Positions 35,001 to 42,325 of a stretch of DNA of 64,000 bases are shown here, one piece after another; positions within the stretch are counted from its first letter, which is position 1, and each line of letters begins with the position of its first letter. A program made the position numbers and the translations under genes. The DNA is from Planctomycetaceae bacterium. GTDB lineage: Bacteria; Planctomycetota; Planctomycetia; Gemmatales; Gemmataceae. The stretch covers positions 225,245 to 289,244 of the forward strand of contig PNLP01000002.1 in the NCBI GenBank assembly GCA_013823135.1, in the 5' to 3' direction. The notes below the pieces were generated by a model. The model saw only the letters and a list, made by a program, of their open reading frames with translations. It did no database searches and was not told the DNA's origin.

Positions 35001-36651
35001 GGCGGGCGTCGCCCTGTGCAATGGCGGCCGGCAGAACGAACTGGAAGCTCGTGCGGCCCTTGTCGTCGGTCGGGCGGGGCTGAAGATCGACCACTTCGAG
35101 CACCTGGTTGTCGATGACGGCGATCGCGGAGAGCACCTGAGCGCCGACGACCGGCTGATCCTTGTGCTTCATCTCAACCCACGCTTCGACGGTATCGCCA
35201 GCGACGTAGGAGGCGGCTCCGAAGGTGATCCGCTTGTTGAACACTTCCGGCGTGCCGGACTCGACCCGGATCGTGCGGGTGACCGGGAACGGGATGACCG
35301 ACGGGTTCCCTGACGGGTTGGGGAGTTCCCGCATGATGAGCGTGTACTCGCCCTCCGGAGCACGCATCGGCAGCGAGAATTCGCCAGCACCGACGCCGCG
35401 AACCGGGTTGTTATCCGGCCCCATGACTGGGGTGACCTTACCTTCGATCACGCGAACCATGTCCGTGCTGCCGTTGAGCGTGCCGTTGCTGGTGCCACTG
35501 CGAACCAGCGCACCGTTGGGGCCGCGGAGTTCATAGTGGAGGAGTTGCTCGCGGTTCGGTGGGGTGAACGTGACCCGGTCGAGCGTGAGCGAGCGGAAGC
35601 GAACCGTTTCGCCCGGCCAGTAGGTTGGCTTGTCGGTCGTCAGAACGGTGGTGAACACCGGCCCGAGGAGCCGCACCTTGTCCTGAAGGACGGTTCGCTC
35701 ATTGGTCTTGTCGTCCACGCGGGACACGACGAGGAACAGTTCCGAATCGGGCTTCAGCTTCGTCCACGCGCCGGCGGGGAGGCGAATCGGGTGTTCCCGG
35801 TCGCGGTCCTGGTCTATCGGCTGCGAGTGGATCACTGCGTCGGTCTGGTCGCGGAACTCGGCAACCACGTGGCCGCTCGGGGTGTTGCCGCGGTTGTTGA
35901 TGACGAGCAGGAATTCGTTGGGCGCCCCGGGCTGAACGGCGGCTGGCTTCATCACTTCCCAGGTCAGCTTGCGGGTGTCCTGAGTCTGGGCGGCAATCTT
36001 CTCGTCGGCCACCCACTTGGCCAGCAGGCCATCGTGGGCTTGCTTGGCCGCAACGAGAGCGTTGTGAGCGGCGGCACGCTGGATGTCCACCTCGCGGCCG
36101 GTGGATTCGAACACGCGGAGAGCTTCGGCGGCTCGTGCGGTCGATTCACTGGCATCGCGGCGAGCGACTTCGGCGTTTTTCAGGAGATTCGAGACCGGAA
36201 CGATGGTCCCCGGAACGGCGACCAGCACCGCGGCGGCAACGGCCCACGGGAGGAACAGGGCGATGCGTGAGCCCGTGCCGGAGGGAGCCTTCGTGGCGCC
36301 CCCATGACGCGAACTCCGCTGGTTCTTGGCAGCGGGAGTGACGGGCGTTCGTGTTTCGAGCGAAGGCAGCGGGGCCGCGATCGCGTTGCAAACCATCGGG
36401 CTGGTTTTGGCGAGCGATGCGGCCGACTTGGCCGCAGCCGTTCGGGCATCGGGTGCCTCGAAGCGGACAGCTGGGAAGGCGATCTTCGCAGCCTGCGCGA
36501 TGAGACCATGCACCTTGGCGGCCTCGGCACGCTCGGAAGCGCAGGCCGGACAGGTCGAAAGGTGTGCCGCGACCGCCGCGATTTCGGGTGCGTCGAGCAA
36601 CCCGAAAAGGTGGTCGAGGATCAGGGGGCGACATTCGGTACAACGCAACAT
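32035..36651 (-). CDS. Giant anti-sigma-like membrane protein with macroglobulin-type domains
   Basis: A 1538-residue protein. Residues 1-40 form an anti-sigma zinc finger (Cys4, Cys7, His30, Cys34, Cys37; C-x2-C then H-x3-C-x2-C). A membrane helix lies at about 130-152, so the finger is cytoplasmic and the rest outside. Beyond a helical segment come macroglobulin-like beta-domains: LTTDKPTYWPGETVRFRSLT (MG2-like, about residue 335), FGAASYVAGDTVEAWVEMKH (about 475) and VVEFFPEGGDLVAGVPCRVY (about 580). Two more hydrophobic helices lie near 1025-1075, followed by a Gly-rich region and a C-terminal ADTVLWQPVIVMPATGKLTL stretch as in the A2M domain. No thioester GCGEQ motif is present. The ECF sigma gene directly precedes it, so it is probably its regulator and a sensor of extracellular state. 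Confidence 0.85.
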   Translation of the reverse strand: MLRCTECRPLILDHLFGLLDAPEIAAVAAHLSTCPACASERAEAAKVHGLIAQAAKIAFPAVRFEAPDARTAAAKSAASLAKTSPMVCNAIAAPLPSLETRTPVTPAAKNQRSSRHGGATKAPSGTGSRIALFLPWAVAAAVLVAVPGTIVPVSNLLKNAEVARRDASESTARAAEALRVFESTGREVDIQRAAAHNALVAAKQAHDGLLAKWVADEKIAAQTQDTRKLTWEVMKPAAVQPGAPNEFLLVINNRGNTPSGHVVAEFRDQTDAVIHSQPIDQDRDREHPIRLPAGAWTKLKPDSELFLVVSRVDDKTNERTVLQDKVRLLGPVFTTVLTTDKPTYWPGETVRFRSLTLDRVTFTPPNREQLLHYELRGPNGALVRSGTSNGTLNGSTDMVRVIEGKVTPVMGPDNNPVRGVGAGEFSLPMRAPEGEYTLIMRELPNPSGNPSVIPFPVTRTIRVESGTPEVFNKRITFGAASYVAGDTVEAWVEMKHKDQPVVGAQVLSAIAVIDNQVLEVVDLQPRPTDDKGRTSFQFVLPAAIAQGDARLKVVVRGKNGNDFVEEPVANRIPVVGPNLVVEFFPEGGDLVAGVPCRVYVRATTPSGLPVDISGTITDGRRAIANVETVRSNDVRGMNRGLGVFTFTPELGIPVWLKLASPTGAYSPLLVPENDTFPSVPAAVLGAPLVTASRTGFQLPEVTHDGVVMTVPDPVTTPGKPIRVHLRSVGRERKLVVGAYTRGRLSDTQSITATPGRVAEVRLLANADPRGGVVRVTVFEDVDQVVGQPKEDLKPVAERLIFRRPGDGLNLSFTTGPRTDNPGGFLPNSRIGLNLTATDEKGNPAAAILYAAVVNSAVASDAKDRLLTTHFLIAGEVSTPDSMEYADFLLTDHPKAAESLDLVLATQGWRRFAEQVPAGYARKPVAPSQEQANLLVCNGQYMTSVEPTSFKDHQKIRDLYWPRYEAAVRSLDAAKAAADAADADRTGAEGIQKLAAEANEARLLARAKAEQAEAAIVPVERFRETGWFAVGGFGLLAVMLGVAAFARPTGRLPLGISTMGAVGIVAFLVVALGTADQTHAAGTNNDAVGIPVARFELEPAVAPAPHARQGGEPKGGGARELETVVTGATGSDKDPNGFKAKTGAARDEQSLSDGKPQGPMAPQLGGVAGGGGGIGGSPMGFNQIPSNNGSQGGKGPGATPPGVMTVAPGFMKNLYPYAGGLNRFGPPRQAPADSDARPTAGAAAVPASPPTAKAPGGKPNAATLNAVLGEGGSQQQADSNRIMGEGGWQPRNAKKEISENELPDSGGHTFFRGRKDLGQDALAKFGAARRAGFLFMKGEAKADADAKERKADAEQYWGDVEKAKDFANKRSQDIQLHLREGLRQLKVQEEAQKQSLQDRSTEKAAMAPPAPGRNGAVAVPAETRAIYRVGTAVPTTHPLVVREYAAPRPGMAKAGKGEASPYEADTVLWQPVIVMPATGKLTLPVQLGSASGGYEVIIAGHTLDGRIGAVRGIIPIGEPLPANVNPSVPPAGNDLPNKP

Positions 36652-36810
36652 GGCTACGCTCTCTTTCCCGAGACCGGGCCAGCCGGGGGGGGAGATCACT
36701 TACTACTACTGAGACGAGGGACACCGGCGGTTGGATTTCGCAGGCAGGCAATAAGTCGGGCCAATCGCTGCTTGTTACGTTTCCGGTACCAACCGAGTTG
36801 TGACTCGCGT

Positions 36811-36885
36811 CGGCGAGCGGCGCACCGTAAGGTCGCCGGTTTTTTTGGCGCGATCACCGGCGACCTTACGGTGCGCCGCTCGCCG
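36811..36885. repeat. Perfect palindrome between sigma and anti-sigma genes
   Basis: Perfect 30-base arms (36811-36840, 36856-36885) with a TTTTTTGG loop start. The outer word CGGCGAGCGG links it to the 'GGCGAGC' superfamily and the inner sequence is specific to this copy. As an RNA hairpin in the sigma/anti-sigma transcript it could lower expression of the downstream, large gene. Confidence 0.93.
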
Positions 36886-36910
36886 CGGTCGTTCTTTCCG
36901 CCATCGTTTC

Positions 36911-37525
36911 CTACTCTTCAACCACGCCGTTCGGGTTCAGCACTTTGCGGAGCTTGATGAGGGCCGTCCGCATCTGGGTTTTCACGGTGCCGACCGGGGC
37001 GTTTCGGATCTCGGCAATCTGTTCGTAGGTCAGTTCGCCGTTCTGGCGAAGCAGGAAGACTTCCTTCTCGTCCTGACGCAGTTCCGTGATCGCCAGACGA
37101 AGGCGGTCGAGCGTTTCTTGCTCTTCGAGCGATCGGCCGGGTGTATCGTCGCGACCGGGCATCATGACTTCTTCCTCCGGGAGAGGTCGAGACTTGCGGT
37201 TCCAGGCGCTCCGCTGGAAATCCTTGGCCGCATTGAGTCCGACACGGAAGATCCAGGCTCGCAGATTCAAAACATCGGGGACCGACTGTCTGGCCCGCCA
37301 ACACTTCAGGAATGCTTCCTGGGCGGCATCCTGCGCATCGTCTTGGTTACCCAGGAGATAGAGAAGAGTGCTGACGAGTTCGTCCCGGCAGTTGTTGAAG
37401 GTGGCAATCAGTACGTCTTCGCCCGGCCGGCCGTTCCCGCTGTGAAGGGGTACGGCCGGAAGGGCAACCGCGGGTTCGACACCCGCTGGCGGCCACGGAA
37501 TCGGGCTCGCGCCGGGTTTCGCCAT
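36911..37525 (-). CDS. ECF sigma factor
   Basis: A 204-residue sigma-70 family protein. Region 2 runs from DELVSTLLYLLGNQDDAQDA and AQEAFLKCWRARQSVPDVL to LRAWIFRVGLNAAKDFQR; region 4 is ELRQDEKEVFLLRQNGELTY-EQIAEIRNAPVGTVKTQMRTAL with a helix-turn-helix. The first 35 residues are an unusual Pro-rich extension (GASPIPWPPAGVEPAVALPA). It would direct RNA polymerase to a small regulon and be held by the anti-sigma domain of the gene downstream. ATG 37525 is the start given; a shorter start inside the extension cannot be excluded. Confidence 0.93.
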   Translation of the reverse strand: MAKPGASPIPWPPAGVEPAVALPAVPLHSGNGRPGEDVLIATFNNCRDELVSTLLYLLGNQDDAQDAAQEAFLKCWRARQSVPDVLNLRAWIFRVGLNAAKDFQRSAWNRKSRPLPEEEVMMPGRDDTPGRSLEEQETLDRLRLAITELRQDEKEVFLLRQNGELTYEQIAEIRNAPVGTVKTQMRTALIKLRKVLNPNGVVEE

Positions 37526-37680
37526 AGCGTCCTACCTGAACGACGACTGACGGACGGGAACGGATTGGAAAAACCGGTCGCGGACCACGGATGACGTGGC
37601 GGGACCGCGCCATTTTCCCATGCTATCCGCGTTGAGCCAGACGGAGCAAGGACAAGTTCGGAAGAGTGTGGGGTTCGGTT

Positions 37681-37805
37681 TCGGAAGAGAGTGGGAGATG
37701 GGGAGACACGGAGATGGGGAGAGGGGGAGAGAAGAACCAAACCCGTGCGTTGTTCTCGTCTTTTCTCCCCCTCTCCGTGTCTCCCCATCTCCCACTCTCT
37801 TCCGA
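37681..37805. repeat. Palindrome 'GGGAGATGGGGAGACACGGAG'
   Basis: Perfect 34-base outer arms (37681-37714, 37772-37805) with further purine/pyrimidine-rich pairing inside. It lies in the 380-base gap (37526-37905) between the divergent sigma-factor gene and the secreted-protein gene, and the rest of that gap shows nothing else. Its purine-rich arm has no match to the other palindrome families except a partial copy at 13984. Confidence 0.95.
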
Positions 37806-37905
37806 GCCCCACGCCGAGCAGCCCGTTACAAACTCGTCATTGTGGGTGCTCACCCAACGCGCTACACTCGCCTCCAGAGACGATTCCCACGGGAGATCAC
37901 AACTC

Positions 37906-38370
37906 ATGGTTCCGAATCTGCGCACGGTCCTGGCTGGCTGTCTACTCACGGTCGGCCTCTTCAGTGTCACTGCGGCCGCTCAGGATCCCAAGAAGAAGGA
38001 CGACAAAGGCGACCCCGCCGTGAAGGTGGCACTCACGCAGACCTCGGCGGTTCAGTTACTCCCGGACTACACGCAACGAACGAAAAAAGGAACGGACTCG
38101 GCCGTGGGCGAGCTCGTGAGGAAGGACGGCCTCACCATCAGCTACGACATCGGCTGGTACGGCGCTCAGACGCTCGAAAATACGCTCTGGAGCAAGGAGC
38201 AAATGTTGTTCGGGAAGAAGGTGAAAATCGTCTTCTCGAAGCAAAAGGAGCTGCTCGTTGTCGTCGGCGCGGGGGAGAAGGTCCACGCGAGCTTCTACTC
38301 GAAGGTCAAGTCTGAAGAAGACGTGGCCGAAATCCTCCTCATCGTGCTGAGTTACACACATCAGAACTGA
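37906..38370 (+). CDS. Secreted hypothetical protein (154 aa)
   Basis: It has a signal peptide (MVPNLRTVLAGCLLTVGLFS, then VTAAAQDPKKKDDKG) and one compact domain beginning VALTQTSAVQLLPDYTQRTK. I do not recognise the family. The second half (KKVKIVFSKQKELLVVVGAG and HASFYSKVKSEEDVAEILLI) looks alpha/beta. GGGAG lies 10 bases before ATG 37906. The gene is divergent from the sigma factor and could be one of its targets, which is speculation based only on position. Confidence 0.72.
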   Translation: MVPNLRTVLAGCLLTVGLFSVTAAAQDPKKKDDKGDPAVKVALTQTSAVQLLPDYTQRTKKGTDSAVGELVRKDGLTISYDIGWYGAQTLENTLWSKEQMLFGKKVKIVFSKQKELLVVVGAGEKVHASFYSKVKSEEDVAEILLIVLSYTHQN

Positions 38371-38383
38371 TTGCTGGGTAAAT

Positions 38384-38854
38384 GAAGCAATGGCACGCGG
38401 ATCACGCGGATAACCCGCGGATGAAGAGGATCAAAGCAGAGAATTACCCACAGAGGACACAAACGACACAGCGAAGACAGAGATCAACAGAATCCAGGAA
38501 AACGAACCACGGTTTTGTTCTTTACCCCGAAGGGGTTGTATTCCACAGCCCAGGGTCGCCGCTTCGGCGCACCCTGGGGAACCTATCGTGATCGGTGATC
38601 CTCGCTGCGTACCCAGGGTGGCGCTGCGCTGACCCTGGGCTGTGGAATACAACCCCTTCGGGGTAAAGACACGGCACTCCTCATCTCGAATCCATCGGAA
38701 AGGTTGGCAATATTTCACCTCACTCCTCCTCAGGGTTCGGACACGACTCTGTTCACTGTTTGCTCTCTTCCTTTGTGTCCTCTGTGGTTAATCTTGGTTT
38801 TGTCTGATCCTCTTCATCCGCGTTCCATCAGCGTGATCCGCGTGCCATTGCTTC
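38384..38854. repeat. Three palindromes nested inside each other
   Basis: Outer pair: GAAGCAATGGCACGCGGATC (38384-38433) against 38805-38854. Middle pair: ACCACAGAGGACACAAA-type arms (38443-38463, 38772-38792), the same family as 4707. Inner pair: perfect 36-base arms (38521-38556, 38632-38667) with CCCCGAAGGGGTTGTATTCC, and inside it a further short hairpin. The stretch fills most of the 675-base gap 38371-39045, which has no gene; 38855-39045 holds the ribosome site of the terminase gene and nothing else that I can see. Confidence 0.93.
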
Positions 38855-39045
38855 GCTTTCATTCCTCTGGTCGCTGACGCACGTTCTGGGATTCGCCACA
38901 AAATTACTTGACATCCGTTCACTATTCGGCACACTTCAAAAAGCACGTCCGTCCTGCATGTCTCGACTCGGAAAGCCAATCCCAGATCATTCGTTACCGG
39001 AGGTTGTGTCGGCCGCGTTTGCCGCACGTCCGGAGGTGCCTATCC

Positions 39046-40536
39046 ATGAAGACGTCATTGGCCCTGGTTCCTGTTTGCGGATCGCCTCGACATCACCACG
39101 CCGCAACGATTTACTCCCAGTTCACCGGAGCGAGAATCGACCCGGCCGCGTTCATCCGCGTGTGTCTCGCCGATCCACAAGGCAAGCCCGTCGAACTGGC
39201 CCCGATTCACGAGGAATTGCAGGCGTTCCTGAGCGAACACCGGATGGCACTGGTCGAGTTGCCTCGCGATCACGGCAAGAGCTTTCAGGTGTGCGGGCGG
39301 ATTCTCTGGGAACTCGGCCGCAACCCTGGCCTGCGCGTGAAGGTGGTGTGCGCCACGGAAGCCGTCGCGGAGGAACGGAGCCGCTTCCTGCGAGATGCGA
39401 TTGCGAAGAACCCGAACATCCGGATGGTGTTCCCGCACCTGCGACCCGGAACGCCGTGGACGGCCGAGGCGTTCGCGGTGCGCCGATCCGCCGAGGCGAT
39501 CGGGCCAAGCGTTGCGGCGTTCGGCGTCGGTGCTGGCAGCACGGGAACGCGGGCGGACCTGCTCATCTGCGACGACATGGTCGATGTGCGGGCGCTTCAC
39601 AGCAAGGCGGAACGGAACCGCGCCGCCGACTACTTCACGAACAACCTGATGAACCTGCTTGAACCCGACGGTCGTTGCTGGGGGCTTTGCACACCCTGGC
39701 ACCCGGACGATCTGAACGCACGCCTGAAGGGAAACGCGGCGTTCGCGTTGTTCCGCAAGGCGATCGGTCCGGAGTTCGAGCCGGTGTGGCCGTCGAAATG
39801 GTCTGCCGAGAAACTGCGGGAACGGATGGCCGAGATCGGTTCGGTGTCGTTCGCTCGTGGCTATCACCTGCGGCCCGTCGCGGAAGAAGACACGCCGATT
39901 CGCCCGGAGTGGGTGCGTCTGTGGAGCGAACCCGCCGACTGCGACATGGTGATTCTGTCGGTCGATCCCGCGGTGAGTTCGGCTGCACGAGCCGACCGCT
40001 CGGCGCTGGTGGTGCTGGGGCGGGTCGCTTGTCTTGGCGAGCCGGGGGTGTTAACCCCCGGGTTGCTGAACACAACCCCCGGATTGATCCCAGTTCGCCA
40101 GAGCATGTTCGGGGCACGCCCGGCTACGGAGATTCGCGTTCTCGCCAGCACGGCTCGCCGCGTCCCTGCTCCGGAACTCGTGAACCTGATTGATGCATTC
40201 GATCAGCAGTGGAACCCGGCGGTGATCCTGTTCGAGTCGAACGCGGCGTTCCTCGGCATCAAGGATTTGCTGGTGCGGCACGCGCGGTTCGGCCCACGTG
40301 TGAAGGGCGTGTCGCAATCAGCAGACAAGGCGGCGCGGGTGGCGGCGTTCAGCGTGGCGGTCGAGAACGGCGGCTTTCGGCTGAAATCGAACGCGAACGG
40401 CGTCGTTGATGTGGGGCAGCGGGAGTTGTTCGACGAAATGACGACGTTCCCGTTCGGCGAGCACGACGACCTCATCGACGCGGCCGCGACCGGCTGTGCG
40501 TATCTGCTGGACCGGCGTGAGCCGCGTGTGTGGTGA
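39046..40536 (+). CDS. Phage-type terminase large subunit (orphan), with repeat-encoded insert
   Basis: A 496-residue protein of the TerL family. Walker A is LPRDHGKS (72-79), Walker B is DLLICDDM (171-178), and the C-terminal nuclease has Asp307 (ILSVDPAVSS), Glu397 (VILFESNAAF) and the HDDLIDA pair (474-475), so both catalytic halves look intact. TerL packages viral DNA. No portal, capsid or small terminase gene is seen within the window. Residues about 328-361 (VACLGEPGVLTPGLLNTTPG and onward) are encoded by a palindromic repeat and interrupt the RNase-H fold between two beta-strands. GGAGG lies 9 bases before ATG 39046. Confidence 0.88.
   Translation: MKTSLALVPVCGSPRHHHAATIYSQFTGARIDPAAFIRVCLADPQGKPVELAPIHEELQAFLSEHRMALVELPRDHGKSFQVCGRILWELGRNPGLRVKVVCATEAVAEERSRFLRDAIAKNPNIRMVFPHLRPGTPWTAEAFAVRRSAEAIGPSVAAFGVGAGSTGTRADLLICDDMVDVRALHSKAERNRAADYFTNNLMNLLEPDGRCWGLCTPWHPDDLNARLKGNAAFALFRKAIGPEFEPVWPSKWSAEKLRERMAEIGSVSFARGYHLRPVAEEDTPIRPEWVRLWSEPADCDMVILSVDPAVSSAARADRSALVVLGRVACLGEPGVLTPGLLNTTPGLIPVRQSMFGARPATEIRVLASTARRVPAPELVNLIDAFDQQWNPAVILFESNAAFLGIKDLLVRHARFGPRVKGVSQSADKAARVAAFSVAVENGGFRLKSNANGVVDVGQRELFDEMTTFPFGEHDDLIDAAATGCAYLLDRREPRVW
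40030..40115. repeat. Palindrome inserted in frame in the terminase gene
   Basis: TTGGCGAGCCGGGGGTGTTA is the 'GGCGAGCC' family start, containing the 16-base perfect palindrome GGGGGTGTTAACCCCC; the right half (ACAACCCCCGGATTGATCCC then TTCGCCAG) pairs imperfectly with it. No stop codon occurs in the terminase frame. Compare 21674 and 62604. Confidence 0.85.
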
Positions 40537-40595
40537 GGCGAATGCGCATCGGGTACGATTTGTGGAGCGTGTGGCACATCTCAACGGAGCACATC

Positions 40596-40772
40596 ATGGC
40601 ATCGAACACCGACGACGAGTACGAGTATCGCCTGCTGTGGCGTCGCCGAATGATGTACATCCTGGTGTTGCTGGTAACGGTGGGCGTCGGGGTGTGGTTC
40701 GTGAACTGGCTCTCGACCGCCATCGGCATGAATCGCATCGGCGAGCATTACAAACAAGCCGACGAGTATTGA
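40596..40772 (+). CDS. Small single-helix membrane protein (58 aa)
   Basis: MASNTDDEYEYRLLWRRRMM, followed by one membrane helix (YILVLLVTVGVGVWFVNWLS), and a short tail ending GEHYKQADEY. GGAG is 6 bases before ATG 40596. It is 16 bases from the NfeD-like gene and is probably co-transcribed with it and with the terminase 59 bases upstream. The RRR before the helix predicts a cytoplasmic N-terminus. Function unknown. Confidence 0.72.
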   Translation: MASNTDDEYEYRLLWRRRMMYILVLLVTVGVGVWFVNWLSTAIGMNRIGEHYKQADEY

Positions 40773-40788
40773 TGAAGGCGAGGGGACC

Positions 40789-41499
40789 ATGAACGTTCGC
40801 ATAGGTGATGTCGGGCGTGCGGTTTCGGCGCTGTCGCCGAGCGGGTACGTCGAGATCGACGGGGTGCGGCGATCGGCACGGTCGGAAGGTACGTACATCG
40901 ATGCGGGCCGGGATGTGATCGTCGTTCGCGGAGAAATGCCGTCGTTCATCGTTCGCGAGATCGAGCCCGGCATCCCCCTACCACGGTTCCCAAACCACGG
41001 CACGACGATCGAGAAATCCGAACACCAACGGAACAGCGCCGATGTCGCGGTGAGCGAGCAAGAAGAGCAGCGACTCGCTTGGAAGCAACTCAAACGACGG
41101 ATGAGAATCGGGGCCGCGGCATCGGGTGCGTTCGGGTTGCTGGTCGGGTTGGCGAATGCCGCTTTGGGCGGGCACTACAACTGGGCGAGCGTGAACGAAA
41201 CGATTCAACTACCGCTTCTCCATGCCGGGTCAGCAGCGATCGGAACGGCGGCCGCGATCGTGCTGTACTTCTTCACCGGCTGGTTCGTGACGCACATCTT
41301 GCCCGCAGAGGCCGACGCGGTGTTCGAGCCGAGCTTCCTGGCGATTCTTGCAGGGCTTGTGGGTGCGGCATTGGGGTTCTGGATGAACTTCGCGAGCGGA
41401 GATGTGAACACAATCGCGCTGTGGTCGGCGGGTGTTTCGTTCGCGTTCGCGGCTGTGGTTTGTGGCGTCAGTTGGGTGGTGACCCTCGCGCGTGGGTAA
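40789..41499 (+). CDS. Membrane protein with N-terminal NfeD-like domain
   Basis: A 236-residue protein. Residues 1-60 are the OB-fold seen at the end of NfeD proteins: MNVRIGDVGRAVSALSPSGY, VEIDGVRRSARSEGTYIDAG, RDVIVV. The order is reversed relative to NfeD, where this domain is C-terminal. After a charged stretch (80-105) come about four membrane helices (GAAASGAFGLLVGLANAALG, AIGTAAAIVLYFFTGWFVTH, LAILAGLVGAALGFWMNFA, AGVSFAFAAVVCGVSWVVTL). The domain usually works with membrane stomatin-like proteins or proteases; none is encoded here. Function unknown. Confidence 0.83.
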   Translation: MNVRIGDVGRAVSALSPSGYVEIDGVRRSARSEGTYIDAGRDVIVVRGEMPSFIVREIEPGIPLPRFPNHGTTIEKSEHQRNSADVAVSEQEEQRLAWKQLKRRMRIGAAASGAFGLLVGLANAALGGHYNWASVNETIQLPLLHAGSAAIGTAAAIVLYFFTGWFVTHILPAEADAVFEPSFLAILAGLVGAALGFWMNFASGDVNTIALWSAGVSFAFAAVVCGVSWVVTLARG

Positions 41500-41579
41500 T
41501 GGCGAAATTTCCGGACTCGATTCGCCTCGTCGCGGCATTACTTCACGGGCACATTCCCTTCCTCAATGGAGACTCGACC

Positions 41580-42200
41580 ATGTTCACGCGAATCGTTGCT
41601 GTGCTTATCACTGGGGCGTTATGGGCCGCGCCAGCGTTCGCTCAGAAGAAGCCCGAACTCACCAACTTCGCGTTCTGGACCACTCCCAAGACCCCGCACG
41701 CCCAGGCATTCGTGCCGGGCCTGCAAGCCGCGCTCGAACTTACCCCGGAGCAAATCGAGAAGATCATCGCAGCGCAGAACGCCACAATTCACAGCCCCGA
41801 GATTCAAGCTCTCAAGCGCAAGGGCGACCCGACCGCGACCGCCGACGAACTCGCCAAGGGTGCCGCGAAGCGAGCCGAATCCGCCGAGAAACTGTTCAAG
41901 GACGTGGACGGCATTCTCACGAAGGATCAGAAGGCACTCATCGAGAAGATGAACGAGTCATACGAGAAGGTCTTGGGCGAAGTCGGCGAGCAGTTCCAGG
42001 CGAAGTTCGTGGCCGCGAAGGGGAATGCCGAAGAGATGGCAGCGGTGAGGAAAGAACACGGCGAGGCAATCGTGGAGGGGTTCAACAAGAAACTCACCAA
42101 CATCCTGAGCACGGCACAAAAGCAAGCGGTCGAGAAGGCAGCGGAGATCGAAAAGAAACGAGCCGCCGAGGCAAAAGACAAGCCGAAGCCTGGGAAGTAA
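41580..42200 (+). CDS. Secreted helical protein with LTPEQ-type motif
   Basis: A 206-residue protein with a signal (MFTRIVAVLITGALWAAPAF). It is mostly alpha-helical, and has LELTPEQIEKIIAAQNATIH and ILTKDQKALIEKMNESYEKV, which resemble the LTxxQ repeats of the Spy/CpxP/CnrX-type periplasmic chaperones and metal sensors. There is no metal-binding cysteine or histidine cluster. The C-terminal 60 residues are a charged helix ending AKDKPKPGK. Start at 41580 follows GGAG. The assignment is weak and no partner is nearby. Confidence 0.7.
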   Translation: MFTRIVAVLITGALWAAPAFAQKKPELTNFAFWTTPKTPHAQAFVPGLQAALELTPEQIEKIIAAQNATIHSPEIQALKRKGDPTATADELAKGAAKRAESAEKLFKDVDGILTKDQKALIEKMNESYEKVLGEVGEQFQAKFVAAKGNAEEMAAVRKEHGEAIVEGFNKKLTNILSTAQKQAVEKAAEIEKKRAAEAKDKPKPGK

Positions 42201-42275
42201 TGGTCACTGCGGTCCGGTGAACAGTTCGGCGACAGGGCACGCGAACCCGGGGATCACTCAACGATGCGACAACGC

Positions 42276-42310
42276 GACTCAGTATGAACACGTCCGGTTC
42301 ATACTAAGTC
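42276..42310. terminator. Hairpin between convergent genes
   Basis: GACTCAGTATGAAC pairs with GTTCATACTAAGTC with one mismatch around the loop ACGTCCG. It lies between the stop of the 41580 gene (+) and the stop of the LEDR-type gene (-), so it may terminate both. Confidence 0.7.
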
Positions 42311-42325
42311 GGGAGCCTCGCAACC

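Noticed and set aside
33796..35313. 505-codon plus-strand frame opposite the macroglobulin-like gene
   Set aside because: Antisense frame; its composition mirrors the coding strand and the real gene has domain structure throughout.
32035..36651. True alpha-2-macroglobulin with a protease trap
   Set aside because: No GCGEQ-type thioester motif, and the zinc finger and several membrane helices do not fit a secreted trap.
38384..38854. CRISPR array
   Set aside because: The repeats are inverted and nested, not regularly spaced direct repeats, and no cas genes are present.
39046..40536. Prophage
   Set aside because: Only the terminase is phage-like; no structural, lysis or integration genes are seen and the neighbours are ordinary chromosomal genes.
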